Notes: generated by a model not told the origin, from the letters alone. 64,000 nt of DNA from Chitinophagaceae bacterium UBA1953 (GCA_002336115.1 DDEN01000045.1:186001-250000), one strand, 5' to 3'; shown: positions 41,445-51,069, counted from the first letter of the stretch. Program-made: numbers and translations.

Positions 41445-43649
41445 ATGAACTCTATTATAAAAAAACCTATTTCTGAAATCGGGTATAATTTTATCCCTGC
41501 AAAATATCTTCCAAAAGGTAAAGACGAATTTTACCTGCGTAATAAACAAAACAGAAGCGGTATAAATTACCGGAAACTTACTGCGCTGGAAATTGAAGTT
41601 CTTGTAAGAAACAGAAATACATCCGACGACTGGAATCATTTGCTTGTATCAGATGCATTTAATCCTGAGCTTGTAAAGAATTGTAAATTTTTCGGGTTGG
41701 TTCGTATTGGAAAATTAGAACCAATTTTTCTTGAGTTCCACTCGGTCATGCTCCAGGTTGGCTTGTACAACAGCACAATCATCAGTTGCGATTTTGGCAA
41801 TAACGTTGTTATTGACAACGTTCACTATCTGTCACATTACATAATTGGCAATGAAGTTATTATTACCAATGTGCATGAAATGGGCACAACAGATTATGCA
41901 AAATTTGGAAATGGCATTTTAAAAGAAGGTGAAGAAGAAAAAATCCGTATCTGGATGGAAGTGTGTAATGAAAATGCCGGGAGAAAGATTATTCCATTTA
42001 ATGGTATGCTTCCCGGCGATGCATGGTTGTGGAGCCGCAACAGGGATAATGAATTACTTCAGCAAAAGTTTAAAGAGTTTACTGAGATTAAATTTGATAA
42101 GCTGCGTGGTTATTATGGAAAAGTTGGAGACCGTAGTGTAATTAAAAGTTGCTCAATTATTAAAGATGTATGGATTGGTACAGACGCATATCTGAAAGGA
42201 GCCAACAAACTGAAAAACCTCACAATCAATTCATCTGAACAGGCAAGCTCACAAGTAGGCGAAGGATGCGAATTGGTCAACGGAATAATTGGTGAAGGTT
42301 GCCGTATATTTTATGGGGTAAAGGCTGTACGTTTTTACACAGCATCGCATTCGCAATTAAAATATGGTGCAAGATTGATTAACTCTTATCTCGGAAACAA
42401 TGCAACTATCTCTTGTTGTGAAGTATTAAACTCACTGATCTTTCCGGCACATGAGCAACATCACAACAATTCATTTCTTTGTGCTGCAACGCTGTTAGGC
42501 CAAAGTAATATTGCAGCAGGTGCAACGCTGGGCAGTAATCATAACAGCCGCAGTGCAGATGGAGAAATGATTGCAGGCCGTGGTTTCTGGCCGGGATTAT
42601 GTGTAAGCATTAAACACAATTCAAAATTTGCATCGTATTCATTGCTTGCAAAAGGTGATTATCCATACGAACTCAACATACCAATTCCGTTTTCATTAAT
42701 TATTAATGATTCTTCAAAAGATCAGTTAAGTATTATGCCGGGCTATTGGTTTATGTATAATATGTATGCACTTGCCCGCAATTCATGGAAATATATTGAC
42801 AGAGATAAACGTATTGACAAAACACAGTTTATTGAATATGATTTCCTTGCACCTGACAGTGTTAATGAAATTTTTGATGCACTACATTATTTAGAATTAT
42901 TTACCGGCAAAGCATTACTAAAAAAACAAGGTGTAAAAAAAGTCGCAGATAATGATTGCGCAAAAGCCGGAAGGATTGCTTTAGAAAAAAACGATCCCGC
43001 ATTAACCGATCTTGAAATTTTTGCTGATGGGTTTGAACAAGGCAAAAGAAAAGTACAACTGCTGAAAGTGAACAGAAGTTACCAGCTATTTAAAGAACTT
43101 ATAGTTTATTATGCAATGGAGCAACTGCTGAATGCAGCAAAATCAAGCAAAATAAAAAGCGTTACTGAATTAACCAAACTGATTCCCTCAAAAAAGAAGC
43201 GCAATAACTGGATTAATGTTGGCGGGCAATTAATTGAAGAATCGGAAGTTCAAAATCTGAAACAAAGAATTGTTGAAGGAAAAGTAAAAAACTGGGATGC
43301 AGTTCATAATTTTTATAAAGCTCAGTCATTAAGTTACGGTTCCAAAAAAAGTGGGCACGCCTTTGCGTCACTATCCGAGCTTACAGGAACTAACAAATTT
43401 TCAGGTGAACAATTAAAATCTTTTCTTCAACAATATCTATCAACAAAAGAATGGGTAGTGAGAGGAATTTATGAATCGAGGGCAAAGGATTACAGCAATA
43501 CTTTCCGAAAAATGGTATATGAAACCGAAAAAGAAATGGAAGAAGTTACAGGCAAGCTAAAAGACAATTCATTTATTAAGCAGCAGAAAGATGAATTGAT
43601 AACTACAAAATCTTATATTCAAAAACTAATCAAAACAAGTAACTCTTAG
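41445..43649 (+). CDS. DUF4954 left-handed beta-helix protein
   Basis: 734 residues. The N-terminal ~200 residues include an AMP-binding-free conserved block with RKLTALEIEVLVRNRN. A long hexapeptide-like left-handed beta-helix follows (GTDAYLKGANKLKNLTI, VGEGCELVNGIIGEGCRI, GSNHNSRSADGEMIAGRGFW), then a helical C-terminal ~250 residues. DUF4954 proteins resemble sugar-nucleotide acyl- or uridylyltransferases in the helix but have no assigned reaction. Adjacent to glmS, which fits a role in amino-sugar metabolism; that is inference. Confidence 0.8.
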   Translation: MNSIIKKPISEIGYNFIPAKYLPKGKDEFYLRNKQNRSGINYRKLTALEIEVLVRNRNTSDDWNHLLVSDAFNPELVKNCKFFGLVRIGKLEPIFLEFHSVMLQVGLYNSTIISCDFGNNVVIDNVHYLSHYIIGNEVIITNVHEMGTTDYAKFGNGILKEGEEEKIRIWMEVCNENAGRKIIPFNGMLPGDAWLWSRNRDNELLQQKFKEFTEIKFDKLRGYYGKVGDRSVIKSCSIIKDVWIGTDAYLKGANKLKNLTINSSEQASSQVGEGCELVNGIIGEGCRIFYGVKAVRFYTASHSQLKYGARLINSYLGNNATISCCEVLNSLIFPAHEQHHNNSFLCAATLLGQSNIAAGATLGSNHNSRSADGEMIAGRGFWPGLCVSIKHNSKFASYSLLAKGDYPYELNIPIPFSLIINDSSKDQLSIMPGYWFMYNMYALARNSWKYIDRDKRIDKTQFIEYDFLAPDSVNEIFDALHYLELFTGKALLKKQGVKKVADNDCAKAGRIALEKNDPALTDLEIFADGFEQGKRKVQLLKVNRSYQLFKELIVYYAMEQLLNAAKSSKIKSVTELTKLIPSKKKRNNWINVGGQLIEESEVQNLKQRIVEGKVKNWDAVHNFYKAQSLSYGSKKSGHAFASLSELTGTNKFSGEQLKSFLQQYLSTKEWVVRGIYESRAKDYSNTFRKMVYETEKEMEEVTGKLKDNSFIKQQKDELITTKSYIQKLIKTSNS

Positions 43650-43810
43650 TAACAGTTTCTTATTTAAAATTACAAGAAGACTCATTATTTCAAAATTTTA
43701 AACTCTTTAATCATTCTGCTAAATACCTGAAAACAGATTGGTGTTTTCCTCTTTAGCAACTATTAACACAAAAGGAAATCTATCGCATATTATAAGAGAG
43801 TATAAAATAA

Positions 43811-43835
43811 TTTGTGTAAACAGAAAGAGCAACTG
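43811..43835 (+). repeat. left terminal inverted repeat of the IS256-like element
   Basis: Begins TTTGTGTAAA and ends GAGCAACTG. About 20 of 26 aligned positions match the right-end repeat read inward, with one gap. Confidence 0.8.
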
Positions 43836-43838
43836 CAC

Positions 43839-45047
43839 TTAGAGTTGGCATCTGTGTTCAAGGATATTTAAGAATTGATGGAGTATGTATGCCCAGTTAT
43901 GGTTATGCATACTCCATTTTTTTCGATGTTCATGATGGCCAGATAAACGGCTTTCTGAACCGCCATAACATCGGTAAACTGCGCTTTTGTTTTGGTGTAT
44001 TTTCGGATACCAGGTTGAGATTTTCGATTGTACTGGTTGTGTAGATGATTTTTCTGATCTCCAGTGGAAAATCAAAATAGCAGGTCAGGCTATCCCGGTT
44101 TGTACGCCATAAGGCGATGGCATGTTTGTATTTGTTTCCCCATGTTGCATCCAGCTTTTCAAGCGCCTGTTCTGCTGCCTGTTTGTTCACAACCCCATAC
44201 ACTGTTTTAATATCTGCGCAGAATGCCTTTCTATCTTTCCAAACCACATATTTACAACTGTTGCGTATCTGGTGTACTATGCAGAGTTGCGTAATTGTTT
44301 GAGGGAATACACCTTTAATACCATCTTAAATCCTTTGAGATTATCAGTACAGGCAATCAGAATATCTTCCACACCCCTTGCCTTCATATCAGTCAGTACT
44401 TCCATCCGGAAAGAGGGCGACTCTGATTCGGCCATCCACATCCCCGGCCTTCTTTTAAGCCGTCATTTCTTAAACCGATTACCGGGTAAATGCATTTGTT
44501 AATGTACTTGCCGTTTTGTTTTACTATCAGCACAATCCCATCCATCCAAACCGTAAAATAAACAGCTTCCAATGGACCGTTCTCCCATTCTTTAACATGC
44601 TCAATAATGCGGTTGGTTACATTGGAAACGGTTGCTTCGCTTATTTATATCCACACCGTAGATTTCTTTGACATGGAAGAAGATGTCAGAAGTGGTCATG
44701 CCGCGGCTGTACATACCGATAACGGCCTCTTCGAGCTGATCGCTCATGCGTGAACCTTTCGGGATTAGCTGAGGTTCAAACTCGCTGTTACGGTCTCTTG
44801 GAATATTCAGAGCCAGATCACCCAGCGATGCTGTTTTGACTTTCTTGGAGTAGGAACCGTTACGACTATTGCCACTGTTGTGACCATCCTTACTATGTTT
44901 CTTATTACCCTGGTGTTCATCAAGGTCGCCTTTGAGCACCTCTTCCACGCCTTGTTTGTTGAGCTATCTGAAAAATGATAAAAAGTCTTCTTTGCTTGTA
45001 AACTGTTTGAAAAAGTTCTTCGGAGAATTTGATCCTTGATTGTTCAT
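43839..45047 (-). pseudogene. IS256-family (mutator-type) transposase pseudogene
   Basis: Starts at ATG 45047 (MNNQGSNSPKNFFKQFTS). A TAG at 44964-44966 interrupts the N-terminus, then the frame resumes (GVEEVLKGDLDEHQGNKKHS, RMSDQLEEAVIGMYSRGMTT). Frame breaks follow near 44640 (after YGVDI), 44450 (before GMWMAES), 44325 (in NLKGFK), 44015 (after STIENLN) and near the C-terminus (before KKWSMHNHNWAYI). Pieced together they give the full DDE transposase of about 400 residues, with the expected WMDG and ACTDNLKG catalytic blocks. Not functional as read. Confidence 0.88.
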
Positions 45048-45183
45048 AAAACTGTATTTGAAGTTAAGAAAAAGCGGGGCAATTTCTGCCGCCGTCCCCA
45101 TGTAAGTCCCGCTCCGTTCGGATACGCTATGCTTCGCCTCGCCTCACTTCGCTCCTCCTTCACGGGTGGTTAATTCCTCTATA

Positions 45184-45209
45184 CAGTTACTCTAAACTAT
45201 TTACACAAA
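45184..45209 (-). repeat. right terminal inverted repeat of the IS256-like element
   Basis: Reverse complement begins TTTGTGTAAA and ends GAGTAACTG, matching the left repeat. It lies 137 bases outside the transposase start codon. Confidence 0.8.
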
Positions 45210-45256
45210 GAACTAAATACTACCAAGCGGCTGATTTGCCCGCTTTCTTTTGTAAA

Positions 45257-46567
45257 TTAACCAATTACTTCTCCTTCAAGATCGTAATCAAATGCTTTAG
45301 TGATTCTGACATTTACAAACTCGCCGGGCTTCAGTTTCTTCTCTGAGTGAATGATTACTTCATTATCTACCTCAACTGAATCAAATTCTGTCCGGCCTAA
45401 GTAGCGTCCGGCTTCTTTCTTATCAATAATTGTTTTAAATGTTTTACCAATTTTCTCCTGGTTAAGCTCATACGAAATCTCCTGCTGTACGCCCATAATT
45501 TCCTGAGCTCTTTTCTCTTTTTCTTCAGCAGGCACATCATCATTCAGTTCATAACCACTTGTCCCCTCTTCATGACTGTAAGTAAAAATTCCCACACGAT
45601 CGAAACGGTGTTTTTCAAGAAAGAGTTTTGTTTCTTCAATGTCATCTAATGTTTCGCCGGGGAAACCTGCAATCAGCGTTGTACGTAAACAAAGTCCTGG
45701 AACTTTTTCACGAACTGCTGCAATCAATTCTTCTGTCTCACTTCTGGTAATCTGCCTGCGCATTGCTTTCAGCATATTATCGCTTCCATGCTGTAAAGGC
45801 ATATCAAGATAATTGCAGATGTTATCCCGCTCACGCATTACATCCAATATTTCTAAAGGAAATTTATGCGGGTAGGCATAATGAAGTCGAATCCATTCTA
45901 ACCCTTTAACGTCAGCCAGGCGGTTCATTAAATCGCCCAGCATTCTTTTTTTATACAAATCCAATCCGTAATAAGTAAGTTCCTGTGCAATGAGCATTAT
46001 TTCCTTTACACCTTTCTTCACTAACCCCTCAGCTTCTTTCACAAGATCATCCATACTCTTACTTACATGTGTACCACGCATTAACGGAATGGCACAAAAT
46101 GCACAAGTGCGGTTACAGCCTTCGCTTATTTTCAGGTACGCATAATGCGATGGAGTTGCAAGCAACCGCTCCCCCACCAGTTCAGATTTATAATCAGCTT
46201 CCAGTTGTTTTAAAACTAATGGCAGCTCCATTGTTCCGAAAAAAGCATCTACTTCCGGAATCTCATCTTCCAGGTTTTGCTTATAACGTTCACTAAGACA
46301 TCCTGTCACAATTACTTTATCCAGTTTACCTTTTTTCTTCAACTCAACCTGATCGAGTATTGTATTTATACTTTCTTCCTTTGCTTTATCAATAAATCCA
46401 CAAGTATTTACAATTACGATGTTGTGATCTTTTTTCGTACTCTCATGTACAACATCCATGTCATTAGCCAGCAATTGCCCGCTCAGCACTTCGCTGTCAA
46501 CCATATTTTTACTGCATCCCAGCGTAATAATATTGATTTTATTTTTCTTTATCGTCTTACTTTTCAT
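45257..46567 (-). CDS. rimO: ribosomal protein S12 methylthiotransferase RimO
   Basis: Radical-SAM enzyme that methylthiolates an Asp of ribosomal protein S12. The 436 residues start with the MTTase domain (INIITLGCSKNMVDSEVL, Cys residues for the first Fe-S cluster). The radical-SAM motif CNRTCAFC comes next, then a C-terminal TRAM domain. Length is normal. Exact -7 box TACCTTTG ends 7 bases before the ATG. The S12 gene itself is not in this window. Confidence 0.95.
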   Translation of the reverse strand: MKSKTIKKNKINIITLGCSKNMVDSEVLSGQLLANDMDVVHESTKKDHNIVIVNTCGFIDKAKEESINTILDQVELKKKGKLDKVIVTGCLSERYKQNLEDEIPEVDAFFGTMELPLVLKQLEADYKSELVGERLLATPSHYAYLKISEGCNRTCAFCAIPLMRGTHVSKSMDDLVKEAEGLVKKGVKEIMLIAQELTYYGLDLYKKRMLGDLMNRLADVKGLEWIRLHYAYPHKFPLEILDVMRERDNICNYLDMPLQHGSDNMLKAMRRQITRSETEELIAAVREKVPGLCLRTTLIAGFPGETLDDIEETKLFLEKHRFDRVGIFTYSHEEGTSGYELNDDVPAEEKEKRAQEIMGVQQEISYELNQEKIGKTFKTIIDKKEAGRYLGRTEFDSVEVDNEVIIHSEKKLKPGEFVNVRITKAFDYDLEGEVIG

Positions 46568-46574
46568 AAGGCAG

Positions 46575-46582
46575 CAAAGGTA
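46575..46582 (-). promoter_or_regulatory. -7 box of rimO
   Basis: TACCTTTG on the minus strand (exact TAnnTTTG), 7 bases before the ATG at 46567; the mRNA would be almost leaderless. Confidence 0.5.
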
Positions 46583-46669
46583 CAGGAAACAGTACGATCA
46601 GTATTTATTGTTGTTTTTGTTAAAAGTTTGGCATCATTTTTTCAGAGAGTGGTTTTAAAACTCAGAATT

Positions 46670-47131
46670 ATGAAGAAAGTATTATTTATCACGATCGTAT
46701 TAGCATTAGTATCGGCACAAACAATTTATGCACAGTCAAAAGGAAGCAGCTACAAAACTGCATTAGGTGTTAAATTTTACCCGGGAGCCATTACATTAAA
46801 GCATTTTGTAAAATCAGATGCTGCTCTTGAAGGAATTGGTTATTTCTGGGAAAGAGGTACACGTATAACCGGACTTTATGAATTTCATGGAAATATCAGC
46901 GGAGCCCGTGGTCTTAAATGGTATGTAGGGCCGGGAGCACACGTTGGATTTTATAACAATAAATATTATGATGGTGGCACAAGTGTTGGACTTGATGGTG
47001 TTCTTGGTTTAGATTATAAATTTAACGGAGCTCCTATCAACATGTCGCTCGACTGGCAGCCCTCATTTGAATTTGGTGATTATTATGGTTTTGGCAACTG
47101 GGGCGGTTTCGCTATTCGCTATACCTTTTAA
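46670..47131 (+). CDS. small exported beta-rich protein
   Basis: 153 residues from the ATG at 46670, which starts a clear signal peptide (MKKVLFITIVLALVSAQTIY, cleavage near YAQS). The frame is open upstream but there it shadows rimO, so that part is rejected. Strands such as KTALGVKFYPGAITLKHF, LKWYVGPGAHVGFY and a closing FAIRYTF fit a small outer-membrane barrel. Function unknown. Confidence 0.75.
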   Translation: MKKVLFITIVLALVSAQTIYAQSKGSSYKTALGVKFYPGAITLKHFVKSDAALEGIGYFWERGTRITGLYEFHGNISGARGLKWYVGPGAHVGFYNNKYYDGGTSVGLDGVLGLDYKFNGAPINMSLDWQPSFEFGDYYGFGNWGGFAIRYTF

Positions 47132-47160
47132 ATATTGCTGATTTTTCTTCAGTGCCGGTA

Positions 47161-47207
47161 AAGGGATACCCCGATAATCTGAAATAAGATAAACAGGGTA
47201 TCCCTTC
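47161..47207 (+). other. long-stem inverted repeat downstream of the small exported protein
   Basis: AAGGGATACCC (47161-47171) and GGGTATCCCTT (47197-47207) pair perfectly over 11 bp with a 25-base loop that can form a smaller ATCT/AGAT stem. The following bases are only moderately T-rich. Together with the terminator at 47322-47350 it accounts for the main structure in the 308-base gap 47132-47439; no gene seen there. Confidence 0.5.
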
Positions 47208-47321
47208 TTGTTTGTAAATTTATTTTTCATAAAAATCATTTCAATCAACAACCCTATAAGAAAACCATTGATCCTTAGCCTAAGAAGTTACCTCAACTAC
47301 TTAACCAACAAATTAAAAGAA

Positions 47322-47350
47322 GAACTTCCACTACGGAAGTTTTTCTTTTT
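47322..47350 (+). terminator. intrinsic terminator in the gap before polX
   Basis: AACTTCC (47322-47328) pairs with GGAAGTT (47334-47340) around a 5-base loop and runs into TTTCTTTTTT. Confidence 0.75.
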
Positions 47351-47439
47351 TACCAAAAGCATCAAAATACTCAACACTTTTCAGGAAAGTACTTTCTTTG
47401 TACTGAAATAATCTGAAAGAAGATTTACAAAACATTTCA

Positions 47440-49089
47440 ATGATTGACAACTACCAGATTGCAGATATGTTTTCGCTGTTGAGTAAATTAATGGATATTC
47501 ATGGCGAAAATTCATTTAAATCAAAATCATATGCTTCAGCAGCCTTTAACATAGAAAAAATTCCTGTTCAGCTTGCAGAAGTTGACCAAAAAAAAATCAG
47601 TTCATATAAAGGTGTGGGAGAAAGTACTGCAAAAAAAGTAATTGAAATTCTGCAAACTGGCCAGCTCCAAGCTCTGAACGATCTTATTAGCAAAACACCT
47701 TCAGGTATTATTGAAATGCTTTCCATTAAAGGCCTTGGCCCAAAGAAAATTTCAACCATATGGAAAGAAATGGAGATTGAAAGCATTGGTGAGTTATTAT
47801 ATGCCTGCCAGGAAAACCGCCTGATGCTGTTTAAAGGTTTTGGCGAAAAAACACAGGCAAACGTAAAAGAGTCGATTGAATTTTTTCTGCAACACAAAGA
47901 TATTCATCTGTATGCCGATATTGAAGCATACGCAGTTGCTGTTGATGAAAAATTAAAACAACAATTTCCAGGCACTTCTTTTCAGCTAACAGGTGAATTC
48001 AGAAGACAGATGGAAATTATTCATAAACTTGAATGGGTTACAACAACTGATACAGATACCATTGAAGCTTTTTTTACTACCAATAATTTTACAGTAACCG
48101 ACAAAAATTCTTCTTCATTAATTATAAAGGGTCCCGAAAACATTCTGCTTCAGTTTTATTTCGCTGATAAAAATAATTTTGGTTCAAAACTTTTTACTAC
48201 GTCAGCAAGTGATGAATTTCTTACATCATGGGGAAGTGTGGCAGATGTTGCAGAAGAGGCAATGCTATTTGAACAAAAAGGAATTAATCTTATTCCGCCC
48301 TGTCTAAGAGAGGAATACAGTGAAGAAAATTCTTCTTTTGATTTGATTCAGCCATCCTCAATTAAAGGAATTATTCACACCCACAGTAACTGGAGCGATG
48401 GTGGGCAAACGATTGAGGCTATGGCAAAGCATGCACAATCAAAAGGATTTGAATACTTAGTCATCAGTGATCACAGTAAAAGTGCAGGATATGCAAATGG
48501 CCTTTCAATTGAGCGTATTGAACAGCAACACAAACTCATTGATGAGCTGAACAGCCGTTTTAAAAACTTCCGCATTTTTAAAAGTATTGAAGCCGATATT
48601 CTTGGAGATGGTTCTCTTGATTACGACGACGATATCCTTGCAACTTTTGACCTTGTAATTGCCTCTGTACACAGCAATTTAAAAATGAATGAAGAAAAAG
48701 CAATGATGCGTTTAATGAATGCAATTGAAAATCCTTATACAACCATTCTGGGGCACATGACAGGAAGATTATTATTGAGCAGAAATGGTTATCCGCTGAA
48801 TCACAAAAAAATTATTGATGCCTGTGTGGCAAACAGTGTTGTGATAGAGCTCAATGCACACCCAAGACGTTTGGATATAGACTGGAGATGGATTCCATAC
48901 GCACTTGAAAAAGGTGCATTAATTTCAGTTGACCCCGATGCGCATGAACTGAGTGGTTTTGATGATATACGTTATGGAGTACTTGCAGCACAAAAAGGGA
49001 AACTTACGGCATCAAAAAATCTCAGTAGCTTTTCATTACATGAGTTTGAAGAATACCTGATGGATGTAAGAATGGAAAAAGGAATTTAA
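47440..49089 (+). CDS. PolX/PHP family protein with degenerate polymerase site
   Basis: 549 residues in the PolX architecture. The N-terminal part has HhH/8-kDa-like segments (KISSYKGVGESTAKKVIEIL, MLSIKGLGPKKIS). The polymerase palm-like region (about 180-300) and the C-terminal PHP domain from about residue 310 (IHTHSNWSDG, ISDHSKSAGYANGL, ASVHSNLKMN, DPDAHELSG) follow. The palm keeps the TGEFRRQ turn, but the metal-binding DxD that should follow is replaced (IIHKLEW), so DNA synthesis is doubtful. The PHP phosphoesterase/3'-5' exonuclease residues look intact. Confidence 0.88.
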   Translation: MIDNYQIADMFSLLSKLMDIHGENSFKSKSYASAAFNIEKIPVQLAEVDQKKISSYKGVGESTAKKVIEILQTGQLQALNDLISKTPSGIIEMLSIKGLGPKKISTIWKEMEIESIGELLYACQENRLMLFKGFGEKTQANVKESIEFFLQHKDIHLYADIEAYAVAVDEKLKQQFPGTSFQLTGEFRRQMEIIHKLEWVTTTDTDTIEAFFTTNNFTVTDKNSSSLIIKGPENILLQFYFADKNNFGSKLFTTSASDEFLTSWGSVADVAEEAMLFEQKGINLIPPCLREEYSEENSSFDLIQPSSIKGIIHTHSNWSDGGQTIEAMAKHAQSKGFEYLVISDHSKSAGYANGLSIERIEQQHKLIDELNSRFKNFRIFKSIEADILGDGSLDYDDDILATFDLVIASVHSNLKMNEEKAMMRLMNAIENPYTTILGHMTGRLLLSRNGYPLNHKKIIDACVANSVVIELNAHPRRLDIDWRWIPYALEKGALISVDPDAHELSGFDDIRYGVLAAQKGKLTASKNLSSFSLHEFEEYLMDVRMEKGI

Positions 49090-49110
49090 TAAAACTTCTA
49101 ACTATTTTTT

Positions 49111-50670
49111 ATGCGTTTTAATCAATTATTCGTTACAATTTTTTTTGTACTTGTTCAGCTTGGATTATCAGCACAGCAAACCAACAGGCTTCAACGAAGC
49201 ATTCCTGAAGCTGAAGGCATTTCATCCAAAGCAATTCTCAAGTTTATCGATGCAGTGAATCACAGCAAACACGAGCTGCACAGTTTTATATTATTACGAC
49301 ATGGAAAAGTTGTAGCAGAAACATGGTGGAAACCGTATGCACCTGAGCTAAAACACACATTGTATTCAACAAGCAAAAGTTTTACATCAACAGCAATCGG
49401 TTTCCTTGTTACTGAAAAAAGAATCAGCGTTGATGATAAAGTTATTTCCTTTTTCCCCAACGATTTACCCGATAGCATCAGCCCTTTTTTATCGCAGATG
49501 AGAATAAAAGATCTGCTTACTATGTCAACCGGGCAATACCCCGAACCCACTATGCCGGTGCTTTCAAACTCTACTGAAGATAACTGGGTTAAAGGTTTTC
49601 TGCATTTCCCTGTGATGTACGAGCCAGGAACAAAGTTCAGTTACAACAGCCTTGCTACATACATGCTTTCTGCAATTGTACAGAAAGTAACCGGAGAAAA
49701 ACTTATCGACTATTTAACACCACGTTTATTCACTCCCTTAGGCATAAGCGGAATGGATTGGGAAATAGATCCCATGAACAGGAATGTTGGCGGATGGGGC
49801 CTGCGTTTGAAAACAGAAGACATGGCAAAATTTGGGGAGTTTCTTTTGCAAAAAGGAAAATGGAATGGGAAACAAATTATTTCGTCGGCATGGATTGAAG
49901 AAGCAACAACAAAAAAAATTGAGCAGATGCCTGGTGTACCTGCAACGGACAGTAACAAAATGTCAAGCGATTGGGCACAGGGTTATTGTTACCAGTTCTG
50001 GCGCTGCAGAAATAATGCATTCCGTGCCGACGGTGCTTACGGCCAGTATATTATTGTAATGCCCGATCAGGATGCTGTAGTTGCAATCACCTGCGAAACA
50101 TATGATCTTCAAAATGAACTTAATCTCGTTTGGAAATATATTTTCCCGGCACTGCAAAAAAATTCATTACCTGCAAATGCCAAACTTTACAAACAATTAA
50201 AAACGGTACTTTCATCGCAAACACTTCAACCATTACCTGTTTCTGAAAATTCCATAGCAGAACATAAAATGAATAAAAAAGAATTTATCCTTGACGGGCC
50301 TAAAAACAGTATCCGTTCTGTTGCATTTAATTTTAAGGAAAAAGAATGTGTGCTTACTGCGAAATACGACACATCAACATACAATTTCCGTTTCGGATCA
50401 GGAAAATGGATAACAGATAAAACAACAAAGCCAGGTCCTGGCTTATTGGCTTTGGCAAAAAACAGTTCGGCGGGTTTATCTCCTTTTAAAGTGGCGGGCT
50501 CATACAACTGGCTTTCAAAAGACAGCTTACAATTAAAGCTGCGTTATATTGAAAGCCCCCATACTGAAACTTTCCTGATTGTACTGAATGGCGATCAGAT
50601 TTCTTTATCTGTAACACCAAGTAACGATTCGGAGATGGCTATTAAACGAAAAGGGAAGATCAACAAGTAA
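49111..50670 (+). CDS. serine hydrolase, beta-lactamase/class C PBP-like
   Basis: 519 residues with a signal peptide (cleavage near LSAQ, about residue 21). The SxxK nucleophile motif is STSK at residues 86-89, and the Tyr of the second motif is Y178 in FSYNSLATYML. The C-terminal ~160 residues form a separate strand-rich extension. Related proteins are esterases, D-aminopeptidases or beta-lactamases; substrate unknown. Starts 21 bases after polX and may share its transcript. Confidence 0.85.
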   Translation: MRFNQLFVTIFFVLVQLGLSAQQTNRLQRSIPEAEGISSKAILKFIDAVNHSKHELHSFILLRHGKVVAETWWKPYAPELKHTLYSTSKSFTSTAIGFLVTEKRISVDDKVISFFPNDLPDSISPFLSQMRIKDLLTMSTGQYPEPTMPVLSNSTEDNWVKGFLHFPVMYEPGTKFSYNSLATYMLSAIVQKVTGEKLIDYLTPRLFTPLGISGMDWEIDPMNRNVGGWGLRLKTEDMAKFGEFLLQKGKWNGKQIISSAWIEEATTKKIEQMPGVPATDSNKMSSDWAQGYCYQFWRCRNNAFRADGAYGQYIIVMPDQDAVVAITCETYDLQNELNLVWKYIFPALQKNSLPANAKLYKQLKTVLSSQTLQPLPVSENSIAEHKMNKKEFILDGPKNSIRSVAFNFKEKECVLTAKYDTSTYNFRFGSGKWITDKTTKPGPGLLALAKNSSAGLSPFKVAGSYNWLSKDSLQLKLRYIESPHTETFLIVLNGDQISLSVTPSNDSEMAIKRKGKINK

Positions 50671-50673
50671 ATA

Positions 50674-51069
50674 ATGCAGCCGACTATCCCTACAGACAGG
50701 CCAATATTCCAAAGTGAAATTGCCACCTATTGGTTTGATGATGCAGGTTTTCTTATATCATTATCCAGGAACGTAAAACGTACTGTAGAGAATTTAACCG
50801 TCAACAGTGAGTTGATAAAAAAGATCAGCAATAACAAACCTGTTCCGTTGCTTATCTACCTTACCCCTTCACCATTGCCTGATAAAGATGCAAGATCAAT
50901 TTCAGCAAAACTGCTACATGAAAATTACTCAGCAATGGCAATGATAGCAAAGCCGGGGCTTTCTGCATTTATAATGAGTTTGCTGTTTAAACTAAAGCCA
51001 TCACCAATACCCATTAAGCAATTCACCAACGAAAAAGATGCAAGAGAATGGCTGATGCAATTTGCATAA
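50674..51069 (+). CDS. STAS/SpoIIAA-like domain protein
   Basis: 131 residues, soluble. The pattern ATYWFDDAGFLISLSRNVKR, then LLIYLTPSPLPDKDARSISA and KPGLSAFIMSLLFKLKPSPI followed by FTNEKDAREWL, is that of the Bacteroidota STAS/SpoIIAA-like (DUF7793-type) proteins. Partner or ligand unknown. Begins 3 bases after the serine hydrolase stop, so co-translated or co-transcribed with it. Confidence 0.7.
   Translation: MQPTIPTDRPIFQSEIATYWFDDAGFLISLSRNVKRTVENLTVNSELIKKISNNKPVPLLIYLTPSPLPDKDARSISAKLLHENYSAMAMIAKPGLSAFIMSLLFKLKPSPIPIKQFTNEKDAREWLMQFA

Larger units (their letters stand above)
43811..45209 (-). mobile_element. degenerate IS256-family insertion sequence
   Basis: About 1.4 kb, the usual IS256 size. 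It is bounded by terminal inverted repeats (43811-43835 and 45184-45209) with an identical outer TTTGTGTAAA. Inside is a transposase gene broken by a stop and several frameshifts. The 8-9 bases flanking each end are not identical, so the target duplication has decayed or the element was rearranged. Confidence 0.85.

Noticed and set aside
43803..45218. Target-site duplication of the IS256-like element
   Set aside because: The 8-9 bases on the two sides (left TAAAATAA, right GAACTAAA) do not match; no other offset gives a clean duplication.
46277..46669. Open frame of 131 codons before the exported protein at 46670, on the plus strand
   Set aside because: It is the shadow of the rimo 5' end and promoter; a signal peptide starts exactly at the ATG at 46670, so the true gene begins there.
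47208..47411. 67-codon frame in the gap before polX
   Set aside because: Contains the intrinsic terminator stem at 47322-47350 and shows no protein-like pattern.
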